Source: Actinomycetes bacterium (GTDB lineage: Bacteria; Actinomycetota; Acidimicrobiia; Acidimicrobiales; Acidimicrobiaceae). From it: DNA of 45,296 bases. Under the pieces are notes generated by a model, which was not told the DNA's origin, did not search any database, and worked only from the letters and a program-made list of their open reading frames with translations. Location: positions 1-45,296 of the forward strand of contig JAJYDM010000007.1 of assembly GCA_021777475.1 (NCBI GenBank), written 5' to 3'. Position numbers and translations under genes: made by a program. Numbering within the stretch: position 1 is the stretch's first letter; each line of letters opens with the position of its first letter. Below, piece after piece: positions 1 through 8,185 of this stretch.

Positions 1-2
1 TT

Positions 3-569
3 GCCACATTTGTGAGCGAGGCGCTGAAGGGCGGCGTTGATGTCCTGCAGCTGAGGGAGAAAAAAGCAGACGCCAGGACGATCATCCGCCATGCGAAAGA
101 GTTGAAGAGGATTACTCAAGATTTTGGCGTTCCCTTCTTCATCAACGATAGGCCCGACATCGCCCTGGAAGTTGAGGCAGATGGTGTCCACGTTGGACAG
201 GATGACGTTGACGTTGACTTGGTGCGAAAAATCATGCCGGATGTCCTCGTCGGACTATCGACACACGCGGACGATGAGCTAAAGGGAAGCCTTGGCAAGG
301 CGGTCGACTATATTTCAGCTGGTCCAATAGCTGCAACCCCTACAAAACCCGGAAGAGTTGGCACTGGTGTGGACTATGCCGTGCGCGCATCGTCGCTATC
401 ACCGAAACCAGTATTTGTAACGGGAGGCGTTGAGCCGTCCCTTATAAAAGACCTTGCTTCCCGGGGAATACGCCATTTCGTCGTAGTTCGCTACCTGACA
501 GAATCACCCGATCCGCGCCTTGCCGCGCGTCAGATGCGGACGGTAATCGACGAGAACCTGGCCTCTTAG
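3..569 (+). CDS. thiE: Thiamine-phosphate synthase (5' end outside window)
   Basis: ThiE joins the thiazole phosphate and the HMP pyrimidine diphosphate to make thiamine phosphate in the cytosol. The reading frame is open to the left edge, so the true start and about 25 residues of the TIM barrel lie outside the window; the first visible GTG (12) is internal. Visible family motifs, in order: QLREK (diphosphate binding), INDRPDIA, ADGVHVGQDD, GLSTH, then DYISAGPI followed by ATPTKPGR, and VTGG near the C-terminus. The 3' end overlaps the convergent hydrolase gene by 4 bp. No neighbouring thiamine gene is visible on this side. Confidence 0.93.
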   Translation, partial: ATFVSEALKGGVDVLQLREKKADARTIIRHAKELKRITQDFGVPFFINDRPDIALEVEADGVHVGQDDVDVDLVRKIMPDVLVGLSTHADDELKGSLGKAVDYISAGPIAATPTKPGRVGTGVDYAVRASSLSPKPVFVTGGVEPSLIKDLASRGIRHFVVVRYLTESPDPRLAARQMRTVIDENLAS

Positions 570-1321
570 TTGTTGTTGCGCTCCATCCAGCCAAGTAGTA
601 TTGCCATCATCCGAGGATCAGAAGTTAGATCGTGATCGCCTGCGGTGAGCGCATGCGCCTCCGCCGTCACTCCCGAAACGGTCAGGAACTCCCGCAGGCG
701 GGAATCAGGCACAACTTCATCGTCACGACCACTTATTACAAGCCACTGCTTCGACCCAAGCAGATCAGCTGATTTGGCCGGATCCAAAGTCTGCAGCTGT
801 TTCGTCCAAAGGTCTATTTCCGTCGACTTGGCTGGCACTTTTACCCCAACTGCCTGCGCTTTTCTAAAAAGCAGCTGCGGCTTTGTGGAGTAATCTGAAA
901 GATCCACCAGTGGTGAAATCGTCGCGACACCGCGCACTGCTTCAGATCGCGCTGCCACGTAAAGACAGACAACTGCCGCCAGATCATAGCCAGCGATTAA
1001 AACGGACTTGGCCTGATTAGTCGCAACGAAGTGGTCGGCCGCTATTGTCATATCATCGCACCAGTTCATTGGTGAAAAGCGCCCCGCCGAGCCATCGATT
1101 CCGGAGCATAGCAGTGACAGCACCGTCCAACCCGACTGATTGGCTATCCTCTCCACAAGCTCTTTGTGAAACAGGTCTGTGACGACAACTGGCCTCGCAA
1201 TTGGCAAACCGAAATTGAAGATCAACATCTGGCTGCTCTGACCCGCATGTTTCACTTTAGGACTGCTCTGAGATATATAGCCAAGTATTTTCCCCTGGCT
1301 CCCCTCGATCTCAATCTCCAA
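566..1321 (-). CDS. Alpha/beta-hydrolase fold protein with Asp at the nucleophile position
   Basis: A 251-residue cytosolic protein with the layout of a small alpha/beta hydrolase. The nucleophile elbow is A-GYDLA (residues 110-115), so the usual Ser of GxSxG is Asp113. The acid position is GRDDEVVP (D200/D201) and the base is H230 in GDHD. An Asp nucleophile is known in dehalogenase-like members, but this protein is otherwise closer to serine aminopeptidase/dienelactone-type folds, so activity cannot be assigned. The start is TTG at 1321: an in-frame stop lies two codons upstream, and GGCGG/GTGAG precedes it. The gene is convergent with thiE (4-bp overlap). Substrate unknown. Confidence 0.75.
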   Translation of the reverse strand: MEIEIEGSQGKILGYISQSSPKVKHAGQSSQMLIFNFGLPIARPVVVTDLFHKELVERIANQSGWTVLSLLCSGIDGSAGRFSPMNWCDDMTIAADHFVATNQAKSVLIAGYDLAAVVCLYVAARSEAVRGVATISPLVDLSDYSTKPQLLFRKAQAVGVKVPAKSTEIDLWTKQLQTLDPAKSADLLGSKQWLVISGRDDEVVPDSRLREFLTVSGVTAEAHALTAGDHDLTSDPRMMAILLGWMERNNN

Positions 1322-1782
1322 TTCTCACCGCCTTCAGTCTGTAGGCCTGCACAACCCCGACAAAGTCAGGCCCATAAACCTGAGATGAAAGATGTTCACT
1401 GACATATCCTAACTCATATGCGCAATCGTCCCTTTGGCTTGATTGATCCAAACCCCGATCATTTCTAAGGACTTATCCAGGTAAATTTAGGCCACACTAT
1501 GACAGTCGTCAGGTGTCGGTCGCCGCGCCTTTCGCGCCGGTCCGCATTAACAACCTGTGAACCTAAAATCCCCTGAATATGCAGCGGGGAAAGTCGCCAC
1601 TCTCTCACCCGGAAATCGCCCTCCAAATGCATAACTTGAGAGTCGGTCAACTGACAGTACAGTGCGCCGGACGCCATCTTCTCGAAAAAGTAAAAGTGCA
1701 TAAAAACTGCCCAATTCCAGAGCCGCCAAAAGCCCTGCACTTTGAAGTCGCGCCAGGGTCCCGGCACTCTTTGCTATCGGCA
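1322..1782. other. Intergenic region without a supported gene
   Basis: About 460 bp between the acyl-CoA dehydrogenase and the hydrolase, both on the minus strand. Short open frames exist on both strands, but none has a recognisable domain. The minus-strand frame beginning TTGATG at 1786 overlaps the dehydrogenase stop and encodes 78-79 residues without a family. It presumably holds the promoter of the downstream hydrolase gene; I see no clear terminator hairpin. Confidence 0.4.
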
Positions 1783-2895
1783 TCAAAGACCGATGATCTC
1801 CGCTAACCTCTCTCTGAAGTAGGCGGGAGAACCAAACATCAGCTCAGAGGACTTGGCCCTTTTAAAATACAGATGGGCATCATGTTCCCAGGTAAACCCG
1901 ATTCCACCGTGAATCTGAATGTTCTCTGCCGCGGCAGAGAAATAGGCCTGGGAGCAAAAGGCCTTGGCTAAAAAGGCTACAGTTGGCAACTCCTCCGGTT
2001 CATTGTCCACAACCCAGGAGCCATAATAGGCGGCAGACCTAGCCGACTCAATGTCGACAAGCATATCGGCACACTTATGCTTGATCGCCTGGAATGATCC
2101 TATCGGCCTACCAAATTGAATCCTTGTTTTCGCGTACTCCACTGCCATCTCCAACACGTGCTGCGCACCCCCAACCTGTTCGGATGCCAGACAGATAAGT
2201 GACTTGTTGAGCATCGCCTCATAGTAGGCAATCCCAGCCCCCGGAGAACCCACCAACAGTGCCGGGGTTGCCTCGAACGCTAGCGTAGTCAACTTCCGTG
2301 TCATATCAAGAGAAAGCTGCGGCGCTTTTGAAATCGATCTTTCTGAACCGTCGACAAGGTAAAGGCTCGTCCCATCTTGATTCCTTGCCAGCACGAGAAT
2401 ATGTGTTGCAGTGAAGCCGTCAATAACGTATGGCTTCTTACCGCTTATATGCGCCACGTCTCCTGTAGTAGCGACAGTGGAGATCTCGATCGTGGACCAA
2501 TCAGTATCGGATTCACTCGCTGCCACCGCAAGACGAACTTCTCCTGACGCGACCTGTGGAAGATAGTGCGAACAAATTACCTCATCCCCGGAGGCTAGGA
2601 GAAGATTTACCCCCATTGCAACGGTTGAGAAATATGGCGCACAAAGTAGGGCCCGTCCCATCTCTTCAAATACGACCCCCAATTCAACTTGGCCGTAGCC
2701 AAGCCCACCGAACTCTTCGGGTATTGCCACCGCCGTAAGCCCCAGTTGATTGGCCATCTGGCTCCAGACTTTCGGGTCGAATCCCTCTTCAGTCTCCATC
2801 AGTCGCCTAACCTCCGAAATCGGAGACCGATCCTCCAGGAAGCGGCGGACGGAGCGTCGAAATTCTTCCTGTTCTTCGCTGAAGGCGAAATTCAC
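1783..2895 (-). CDS. Acyl-CoA dehydrogenase family protein (FadE-like)
   Basis: A 370-residue FAD-dependent acyl-CoA dehydrogenase, normally catalysing alpha-beta oxidation of an acyl-CoA thioester. Visible: N-terminal helical domain with IPEEFGGLGYG (~60), the flavin-contact segment RIQFGRPIGSFQAIKH (~265) and the C-terminal IQIHGGIGFTWEHDAHLY typical of actinobacterial FadE proteins. The usual late Glu-Gly-Thr catalytic segment appears as LMFGS, so the base is not obvious. In some actinobacterial FadE heteromers one subunit lacks the base, but no partner gene is adjacent. The GTG start is supported by GGGGAG six bases upstream. Divergent from the MBL gene. Substrate unknown. Confidence 0.88.
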   Translation of the reverse strand: MNFAFSEEQEEFRRSVRRFLEDRSPISEVRRLMETEEGFDPKVWSQMANQLGLTAVAIPEEFGGLGYGQVELGVVFEEMGRALLCAPYFSTVAMGVNLLLASGDEVICSHYLPQVASGEVRLAVAASESDTDWSTIEISTVATTGDVAHISGKKPYVIDGFTATHILVLARNQDGTSLYLVDGSERSISKAPQLSLDMTRKLTTLAFEATPALLVGSPGAGIAYYEAMLNKSLICLASEQVGGAQHVLEMAVEYAKTRIQFGRPIGSFQAIKHKCADMLVDIESARSAAYYGSWVVDNEPEELPTVAFLAKAFCSQAYFSAAAENIQIHGGIGFTWEHDAHLYFKRAKSSELMFGSPAYFRERLAEIIGL

Positions 2896-3023
2896 TTTGG
2901 CTCCCCTGTTGACCTTGGCCTTTGGAAACTACCTCTGAACAATTTTGAATACAAGCACTAGCCTTATCTAAACAAGAACAATTTACTCCAAGGTCATTTG
3001 TCGCGCACACCCGGGAGACGATA

Positions 3024-3638
3024 TTGAGACTCGAACCATTCATATCCGAAAATGGATTGGAAATCTACCGTACCGTTGTGGTTCCCATTCAAAATAACGT
3101 CTACATCGTGAGATGCTTCGAAACAGGAGATTCACTTCTGATCGATGCCGCCAACGAACATCAGATTTTGATTGACATCTCAAGCCAATTGAAAGTAAAG
3201 ACAATCGTCGAGACTCGTGGCCACTGGGACCATGTTGGCGCAGTCGAAGAGCTACGCAATGCCGGATACAGTGTTGGAGTCGCTGAAGATGACGCGAGAA
3301 TGTTGCCGAGCTTCGACTACTTAATTGAAGACAACCAGACCATCGCCATAGGAAGACTCCGGTTCCATGCGATCCTGACACCCGGACATACTCCGGGGTC
3401 TGTGTGCTTCACTATTGAAGGGCACGACTTGGTATTCAGTGGCAACACACTGTTCCCCGGTGGTCCGGGCGCAACCCGATTCGAAGGTGGTGATTTCCCG
3501 ACGATCATCGAATCCATCGAGACCAGGCTTTTCTCAAAATTACCTCCTCAGACTGTCGTGCTTCCTGGTCACGGCCCACACACTACTATCGGCGAAGAAT
3601 CGCCCAAGCTGCCGGAATGGATCGCCCGAGGCTGGTGA
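3024..3638 (+). CDS. Metallo-beta-lactamase fold hydrolase
   Basis: A 204-residue MBL-fold protein related to glyoxalase II-like hydrolases. The metal motif region is RGHWDH at residues 65-70: the usual first His of HxHxDH is Arg65, while H67, D69 and H70 remain. TPGHTPGS (~118-125), the FSGNTLF strand with its Gly/Asp region, and LPGHGPHT near the end supply further metal-ligand positions. It may bind a single metal or be altered in activity. The TTG start at 3024 is preceded by GGGAG with about six bases spacing. Followed by the nitroreductase 45 bp downstream on the same strand, so cotranscription is likely. Substrate unknown. Confidence 0.82.
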   Translation: MRLEPFISENGLEIYRTVVVPIQNNVYIVRCFETGDSLLIDAANEHQILIDISSQLKVKTIVETRGHWDHVGAVEELRNAGYSVGVAEDDARMLPSFDYLIEDNQTIAIGRLRFHAILTPGHTPGSVCFTIEGHDLVFSGNTLFPGGPGATRFEGGDFPTIIESIETRLFSKLPPQTVVLPGHGPHTTIGEESPKLPEWIARGW

Positions 3639-3683
3639 ATATGACTAACATCGGAATAACAAGTCACAAGAAACAGTAGGCAG

Positions 3684-4268
3684 ATGGAAGAACCAGCAAC
3701 AATTTTGTCAGCACTCCTTAATCGACGGTCCATCAGCCGCCTGAAAGAGCCCGGCCCAACGTTGGAACAGCTAGATACAATCATCAGGGCAGGCGCATCG
3801 GCCCCCGACCACGGACGACTCAAACCCTGGCGATTTGTCATATTCCAGGGCGAAGCACGATTTAGATTTGGAGAACTCCTGGCAGAGTCCCTAAAGCTGC
3901 GGATAGAAAGACAAGGGCTTACCGCGTCAGAAAGCCAGCTCGAAAAGGAGAAGTTCAAGCTTCTCAGGGCACCTGTCATCGTGGCGGTCTGTGCGGCCAT
4001 AGATCATGAACATTCGATCCCGGCAATCGAGCAGTTCGCTGCCACCGCAGCTGCATGTGAAAACATGCTGATTGCAGCAACCGCCCTCGGTATAGGATCC
4101 ATGTGGCGTACCGGAGATCCCAGTTACGACATCTCAATTAAGGCCGCCCTCAATCTGAAAGAGTCCGACATGGTGACTGGCTGGCTTTATTTTGGGTCAG
4201 CAGAAGCTAAAACTGTGCCAAATATTCAGAATTACAACCACAGTCAATATGTGACATATTGGCATTAG
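3684..4268 (+). CDS. YdjA-type nitroreductase family flavoprotein
   Basis: A 194-residue FMN-binding protein of the nitroreductase superfamily. It opens with LLNRRSISRL (the Arg-Arg-Ser segment contacting FMN phosphate), then ASAPDHGRLKPWRFVIF, which is characteristic of the YdjA subgroup, and IPAIEQFAATAAACENMLIAA, ending with WRTGDP. YdjA-like proteins are minimal nitroreductases that reduce nitro or enal compounds with NAD(P)H in vitro; the natural substrate is usually unknown. ATG start with an AGGCAG ribosome site. It lies between the MBL gene and the suf promoter palindrome; its stop is only 58 bp before sufC1. Confidence 0.88.
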   Translation: MEEPATILSALLNRRSISRLKEPGPTLEQLDTIIRAGASAPDHGRLKPWRFVIFQGEARFRFGELLAESLKLRIERQGLTASESQLEKEKFKLLRAPVIVAVCAAIDHEHSIPAIEQFAATAAACENMLIAATALGIGSMWRTGDPSYDISIKAALNLKESDMVTGWLYFGSAEAKTVPNIQNYNHSQYVTYWH

Positions 4269-4289
4269 AAAATAAATATCGAATCAGAG

Positions 4290-4313
4290 TTTCTCCTATC
4301 GAGATAGGACTAA
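4290..4313 (+). promoter_or_regulatory. Palindromic operator candidate upstream of sufC1
   Basis: TCCTATC-GA-GATAGGA is a perfect 7-bp inverted repeat with a 2-bp centre (4294-4309); nine of eleven positions match if the arms are extended to 4290-4313. Its centre is 25 bp before the sufC1 ATG. The oriented core CTATCGAGATAGG matches 12 of 13 positions of a palindrome upstream of sufB (21037-21060). A regulator site for iron-sulfur biogenesis is inferred; the binding protein is not encoded in the window. Confidence 0.6.
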
Positions 4314-4326
4314 TAGACTGTAGGCC

Positions 4327-5073
4327 ATGGAACGTTCGCTTTTTGCAATTGAAGACCTGCATGTGGCCGCTGGAGAGCAGGAGATCCTCAAGGGCCTGTC
4401 GCTCACTGTCAAGAAGGGGGAAGTCCATGCAATCATGGGTCCAAACGGCTCGGGCAAATCGACCCTTGCCAATACCCTGCTGGGAAACCCGGACTACGAA
4501 ATTACCTCGGGTTCCGTCCGCTTCCACGGTGAAGACATCACTCACTGGTCAACAGATGCAAGGGCTAAAGCCGGAATCTTTCTGGCGTTTCAATACCCTC
4601 AGGAAATTGCAGGTGTTTCTGTAATACAGTTTCTGCGACAGGCACTATCCGCCCGCAAGGCAACAGATGTTTCGGCAATTGAAATCCGCTTTTCAATGCT
4701 GGAATGGATGCAGAAGCTTGGCATGGACCCCTCCTTCGCACAACGGTATCTAAATGAAGGATTTTCAGGCGGAGAAAAGAAACGTAATGAGATACTTCAG
4801 ATGGCGCTCCTGGAACCCGAGGTTGCGATTTTGGATGAGACCGATTCAGGACTTGATATTGACGCCCTCCGCGTGGTTGCAAGGGGTGTCAACGAAGTGC
4901 GCAAGGAAAACTCCGACCTTGGGGTGATTCTGATCACGCACTACCAGAGAATCCTTGACGAACTCTCGCCAGATTTTGTCCACGTTATGATCGACGGAAG
5001 GATCGTCGCCTCTGGCGGGATGGAACTATCGCAAAAGCTGGAATCTGAGGGCTACGAGGGATGGAGAGAATGA
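4327..5073 (+). CDS. sufC: Fe-S cluster assembly ATPase SufC (copy 1)
   Basis: SufC is the cytosolic ABC-type ATPase of the SufBCD scaffold that builds Fe-S clusters. The 248 residues carry Walker A GPNGSGKST (38-46), a Q-loop in AFQYP (~88), signature FSGGEKKR (146-153), Walker B VAILDE with SGLDIDAL (167-181) and H-loop H205. The long FQYPQEIAGVSVIQFLRQAL helical segment and LNEGFSGGEKKR are of the usual actinobacterial SufC type. First gene of sufC1-sufS-sufU; its stop overlaps the sufS start (ATGA). sufB and sufD are not adjacent but lie 14.5 and 7 kb away, which is unusual. A second, different SufC is at 10907-11695. Confidence 0.96.
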   Translation: MERSLFAIEDLHVAAGEQEILKGLSLTVKKGEVHAIMGPNGSGKSTLANTLLGNPDYEITSGSVRFHGEDITHWSTDARAKAGIFLAFQYPQEIAGVSVIQFLRQALSARKATDVSAIEIRFSMLEWMQKLGMDPSFAQRYLNEGFSGGEKKRNEILQMALLEPEVAILDETDSGLDIDALRVVARGVNEVRKENSDLGVILITHYQRILDELSPDFVHVMIDGRIVASGGMELSQKLESEGYEGWRE

Positions 5074-6320
5074 ATACGCCCACCACTGCAACACCTTTAA
5101 ATGTGACCGAAATCCGCAAGGATTTCCCAATCTTCACCCACCAGAATGGCAAGGCTCTTTACTTCCTTGATTCTGCCGCATCTTCCCAAAAACCGCTTTC
5201 AGTTTTGCAGGCGATGGACAACTACTATTCCACAACCCATGCAAACGTTCACCGTGGGGTTTACCAAATTGCCGAACATGCCACGGAACTGTACGAAGGC
5301 GCACGAGTAAAGATAGGCCGGTTCATTGGAGCCCCTAACCCAGCACGCGAGACTATTTTTACCAAGAATGCCACCGAATCCATAAACCTGCTCTCGACAT
5401 GTCTTACGCGGGGCAGGTTGAAAAAGGGCGATGTGGTTGTTCTAACTGAGATGGAACACCATGCCAACCTGGTTCCATGGTTGATTGCAAAGGAACAGTT
5501 TGGAATTGAACTCCGCTACATAAAAGTGGACAGCGAAGGCTACCTCGCTCTCGACAACATCGACGAGATTCTTAGTGGTGCCAAAGTCCTAAGTGTGACA
5601 CTTGCTTCCAATGTCCTTGGAACGTTGCCCCCCGTTGCCCATCTTGCAGAATTGGCTCATAAGCATGGTGCCATTGTCATTGGAGATGGTGCCCAATTCG
5701 TCCCACACATGGTAACCGACGTAACCGATTTGGGCCTGGATTTTCTTGCCTTCACGGGCCACAAGATGCTGGGCCCAACTGGTATTGGGGTACTTTGGGG
5801 CAAGTCAGAACTTCTTGAGGCTCTGCCGCCTTTCATGGGCGGAGGCGATATGATCACAGACGTTACCCTTGATGGGTTCACTCCGAACGAGCTCCCGTGG
5901 AAATTTGAGGCAGGCACTCCGCCTATTGCAGAGGCCATTGGACTGGGAGCTGCAGTAGACTACCTGCAGGATCTAGGCATGCAAAATATAAGGGAACACG
6001 AAATCAAACTCCTCTCCTATGCATTCGAAAGACTTGAATCGAACTTCGGAAAGAACATAGTTATCCACGGTCCGAGAAATATTCAAGACCGAGGCGGTGT
6101 TATCTCATTTGACTTCAGAGATATTCACCCTCATGATATATCCCAAATACTCGACCAAAGCGGGGTCTGCGTCAGGGCAGGTCATCACTGTGCCAAACCT
6201 CTCATGCGGCACCTTGGAATTGCTGCAACTGCCCGAGCGTCGTTTCATATCTACAATGAGCCGGCAGATGTGGATGCTCTGGTAGATGCACTTGGTAAGG
6301 CCCAAGCTTTTTTTGGCTAG
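5070..6320 (+). CDS. sufS: Cysteine desulfurase SufS
   Basis: A PLP-dependent cysteine desulfurase (class II, SufS/CsdA type) that removes sulfur from cysteine and passes it as persulfide to SufU. Using the ATG at 5070 (ATGA overlap with the sufC1 stop, GGAGAG just upstream) the protein has 416 residues; an alternative ATG is at 5061. Visible: ATESINLL, EMEHHANLVPW, the PLP Lys in TGHKMLGPTG (about K232) and the catalytic Cys in RAGHHCAKP (about C374). Length and motifs are normal. Middle gene of the sufC1SU operon; sufU begins 18 bp downstream. Confidence 0.96.
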   Translation: MNTPTTATPLNVTEIRKDFPIFTHQNGKALYFLDSAASSQKPLSVLQAMDNYYSTTHANVHRGVYQIAEHATELYEGARVKIGRFIGAPNPARETIFTKNATESINLLSTCLTRGRLKKGDVVVLTEMEHHANLVPWLIAKEQFGIELRYIKVDSEGYLALDNIDEILSGAKVLSVTLASNVLGTLPPVAHLAELAHKHGAIVIGDGAQFVPHMVTDVTDLGLDFLAFTGHKMLGPTGIGVLWGKSELLEALPPFMGGGDMITDVTLDGFTPNELPWKFEAGTPPIAEAIGLGAAVDYLQDLGMQNIREHEIKLLSYAFERLESNFGKNIVIHGPRNIQDRGGVISFDFRDIHPHDISQILDQSGVCVRAGHHCAKPLMRHLGIAATARASFHIYNEPADVDALVDALGKAQAFFG

Positions 6321-6338
6321 GTTAAAAAAGGAGAAACA

Positions 6339-6809
6339 ATGCCTGGTCTTGAAGACCTCTATAGAGAAATAATTCTCGATCACTACAGGAACCCGCGCAA
6401 CGAAGGTACGTTTCCCACTCCGCCGGCGATCAAAGCCGAGGGACACAATCCTCTGTGCGGCGACGAACTCACCGTATTTCTAATTCTGGATGGTGATGTG
6501 ATCAAAGACATTCACATCACTGGCCAGGGATGTTCTATCTCACGTTCCTCCGCTTCATTGATGTCTGTCGCAGTCAAGGGAAAGTCCCTCAAGGAGGTTG
6601 ACCACCTCTTGAAGATCTTCAAGTCGATGATGTCGATTTCCACCAATGCCAGCGGTGAACCAGAAGCAGTAGAGCCAATCGAATACTCCGAAAGGGAGTT
6701 GGGCGAGTTGATCGCACTGCAGGGTGTCGTAAAGTTCCCTGTAAGAATCAAGTGCGCAACTCTTTCATGGAATACCCTCGTTCAAGCACTTGAGGATAGG
6801 GCGAGCTGA
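6339..6809 (+). CDS. sufU: Sulfur-transfer protein SufU
   Basis: SufU is the zinc-bound sulfurtransferase that accepts sulfur from SufS in Gram-positive bacteria and actinobacteria. The 156-residue protein keeps all zinc/sulfur residues: C40 and D42 in NPLCGDE, C65 in GQGCSIS and C139 in IKCATLSW. The extra loop between them (about 80-135) separates SufU from IscU. ATG start with an AAAAGGAGAAAC ribosome site. Last gene of the operon, closed by a perfect palindrome. The SufT (DUF59) gene often found next is absent here. Confidence 0.95.
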   Translation: MPGLEDLYREIILDHYRNPRNEGTFPTPPAIKAEGHNPLCGDELTVFLILDGDVIKDIHITGQGCSISRSSASLMSVAVKGKSLKEVDHLLKIFKSMMSISTNASGEPEAVEPIEYSERELGELIALQGVVKFPVRIKCATLSWNTLVQALEDRAS

Positions 6810-6826
6810 AAGTCGAAAACCTTTAC

Positions 6827-6864
6827 AATCAAGTAAGGGGGCCATATGGCCCCCTTACTTGATT
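6827..6864. terminator. Perfect 38-bp palindrome between convergent genes (terminator)
   Basis: Two fully complementary 19-base arms meet with no spacer (central CCAT/ATGG). The RNA would form a long stem with a GC-rich middle (GGGGGCC/GGCCCCC). It sits 17 bp after the sufU stop and 33 bp before the end of the convergent glycosidase gene, so it can serve both strands. There is no T-run on either side, so classical intrinsic termination is only inferred. Confidence 0.7.
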
Positions 6865-6897
6865 CGATCGCAGGTCTTCGCAGCTATCGATACCTTG

Positions 6898-8118
6898 CTA
6901 TCCACCTACCGGCCGCGCAAATGCTGCAATGAAGTCTCTAGCGGTACCCTCGAAATAGCGCTGGGGCGGTCGCTGCATGTTGTAGACCAGCCGCGTCCCA
7001 TTCGAAGGAGCTGCCAATCCGCCATTTGGAGGATTGAAGTAAAAATAGTCGACCCAAGTGGTGTTGATATCCAGCTCCATAGCACGCACCGCTCCTGCCC
7101 GTTGGAGCAGTCCCGCGAGCGTGGCGACACTCAATCCGGGTCCGGCGGCGTAAACAATTGCCCCGTTTGCGGTGACACCGACACCTGACCGCCACACCAA
7201 AACGCTGTTACCAACCGTGGCACCCCATTGCTGGTAATTGGGTGAGTAAACTCCGGAAGTGATCTTTCCATTATCCACTATCAGCGAGAGGTTCTGTCTG
7301 ACGGACACGACATTTGAGGTGAGCTTCTGATCCCGTCCCCACGCAACCACGTTGGCGGTTCCGTTTGAATATATAACAAAGGAAGCCTGACCATTTACGA
7401 GGGGATCAGCGGTTCGGCCGTTGGAGTAGTACCCACCTCGGGCGTCTACCATCCTGAAGCCGGAGTTGAAAGCCGCCACCAACGACGCGGCCTGAGATGA
7501 ATTTATTGGTGCCATGTTAGGCCACGGACCACCTCCGGGTTCAGCCCCACCTGCAAATAGGGTGAATGAAAGAAGCTTCGGATCCATCCATGCAAGTCCA
7601 GCCACCAAGGAAGTGTGAACCGGATCTGGGCGCATTGTAGTCACGTATAAACCATGCAGACCTCCAATTGTCCTTCCCTCAGGCTGCCAAACCCCCTCGC
7701 CGGGCAATGGATTCGGCACGAACGGAACAACATTTTGCGGAGTCGGTAAATGTGGAGGACCGGATGCTACGGTTGTAGAGGGCGACTTGACATGAGCAGT
7801 GTCCAGAATTGCACCCTTCGGAGGTGTGCCACCTTTTGGCGGCTGGTGCCATGTGTACCAGACATTTTCAGCTACCCTGAGTATTTGCCCACCTCCGTGT
7901 CCTCGCAGCCACTCGACCGCTTTCAGCGCTTCACTTTGCTGATTCGAAGCCGTCAAGGCGGACCCGAACGACCAAGTGAAGGTACTTAACAGCATCACTG
8001 CGACTACAAGGATTGCCGCTCTAAGCTTTGGACTGCGGACCCTGTGTTTCCGTCTACTTCTTGGATTGAAACTGCCACGCAAAGGTTGAACTGGTCGCAT
8101 TTCTTGGGAGGTTTTCAC
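6898..8118 (-). CDS. Membrane-anchored phosphodiester glycosidase (NAGPA/DUF2233) family protein
   Basis: A 406-residue protein with a basic N-terminus, one membrane segment (about residues 33-53), a Pro-rich linker and a C-terminal domain with features of the NAGPA family: FNSGFRMVDARGGYYSNGR, ASFVIYSNG, NLSLIVDNGKI, VGVTANGAIVYAAGPGLS and AMELDINTTWVDYF. The family cleaves sugar phosphodiester bonds; bacterial members are mostly secreted or cell-wall enzymes of unknown substrate. The domain is probably outside the membrane. GTG start at 8118. It follows a response regulator and a kinase on the same strand with a 67-bp gap, suggesting cotranscription with, or control by, that system. Confidence 0.78.
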   Translation of the reverse strand: MKTSQEMRPVQPLRGSFNPRSRRKHRVRSPKLRAAILVVAVMLLSTFTWSFGSALTASNQQSEALKAVEWLRGHGGGQILRVAENVWYTWHQPPKGGTPPKGAILDTAHVKSPSTTVASGPPHLPTPQNVVPFVPNPLPGEGVWQPEGRTIGGLHGLYVTTMRPDPVHTSLVAGLAWMDPKLLSFTLFAGGAEPGGGPWPNMAPINSSQAASLVAAFNSGFRMVDARGGYYSNGRTADPLVNGQASFVIYSNGTANVVAWGRDQKLTSNVVSVRQNLSLIVDNGKITSGVYSPNYQQWGATVGNSVLVWRSGVGVTANGAIVYAAGPGLSVATLAGLLQRAGAVRAMELDINTTWVDYFYFNPPNGGLAAPSNGTRLVYNMQRPPQRYFEGTARDFIAAFARPVGG

Positions 8119-8185
8119 TGTGCATAGATCCTAGGCGCTTAAGCTTACATAATCATGAAATAGCTGTTCAAGAGACATATATTTC

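Noticed and set aside
1547-1786. 79-codon minus-strand frame overlapping the acyl-CoA dehydrogenase stop
   Set aside because: The TTGATG overlap looks like translational coupling, but the product has no known features and competing frames of similar length exist on both strands, so I did not call a gene.
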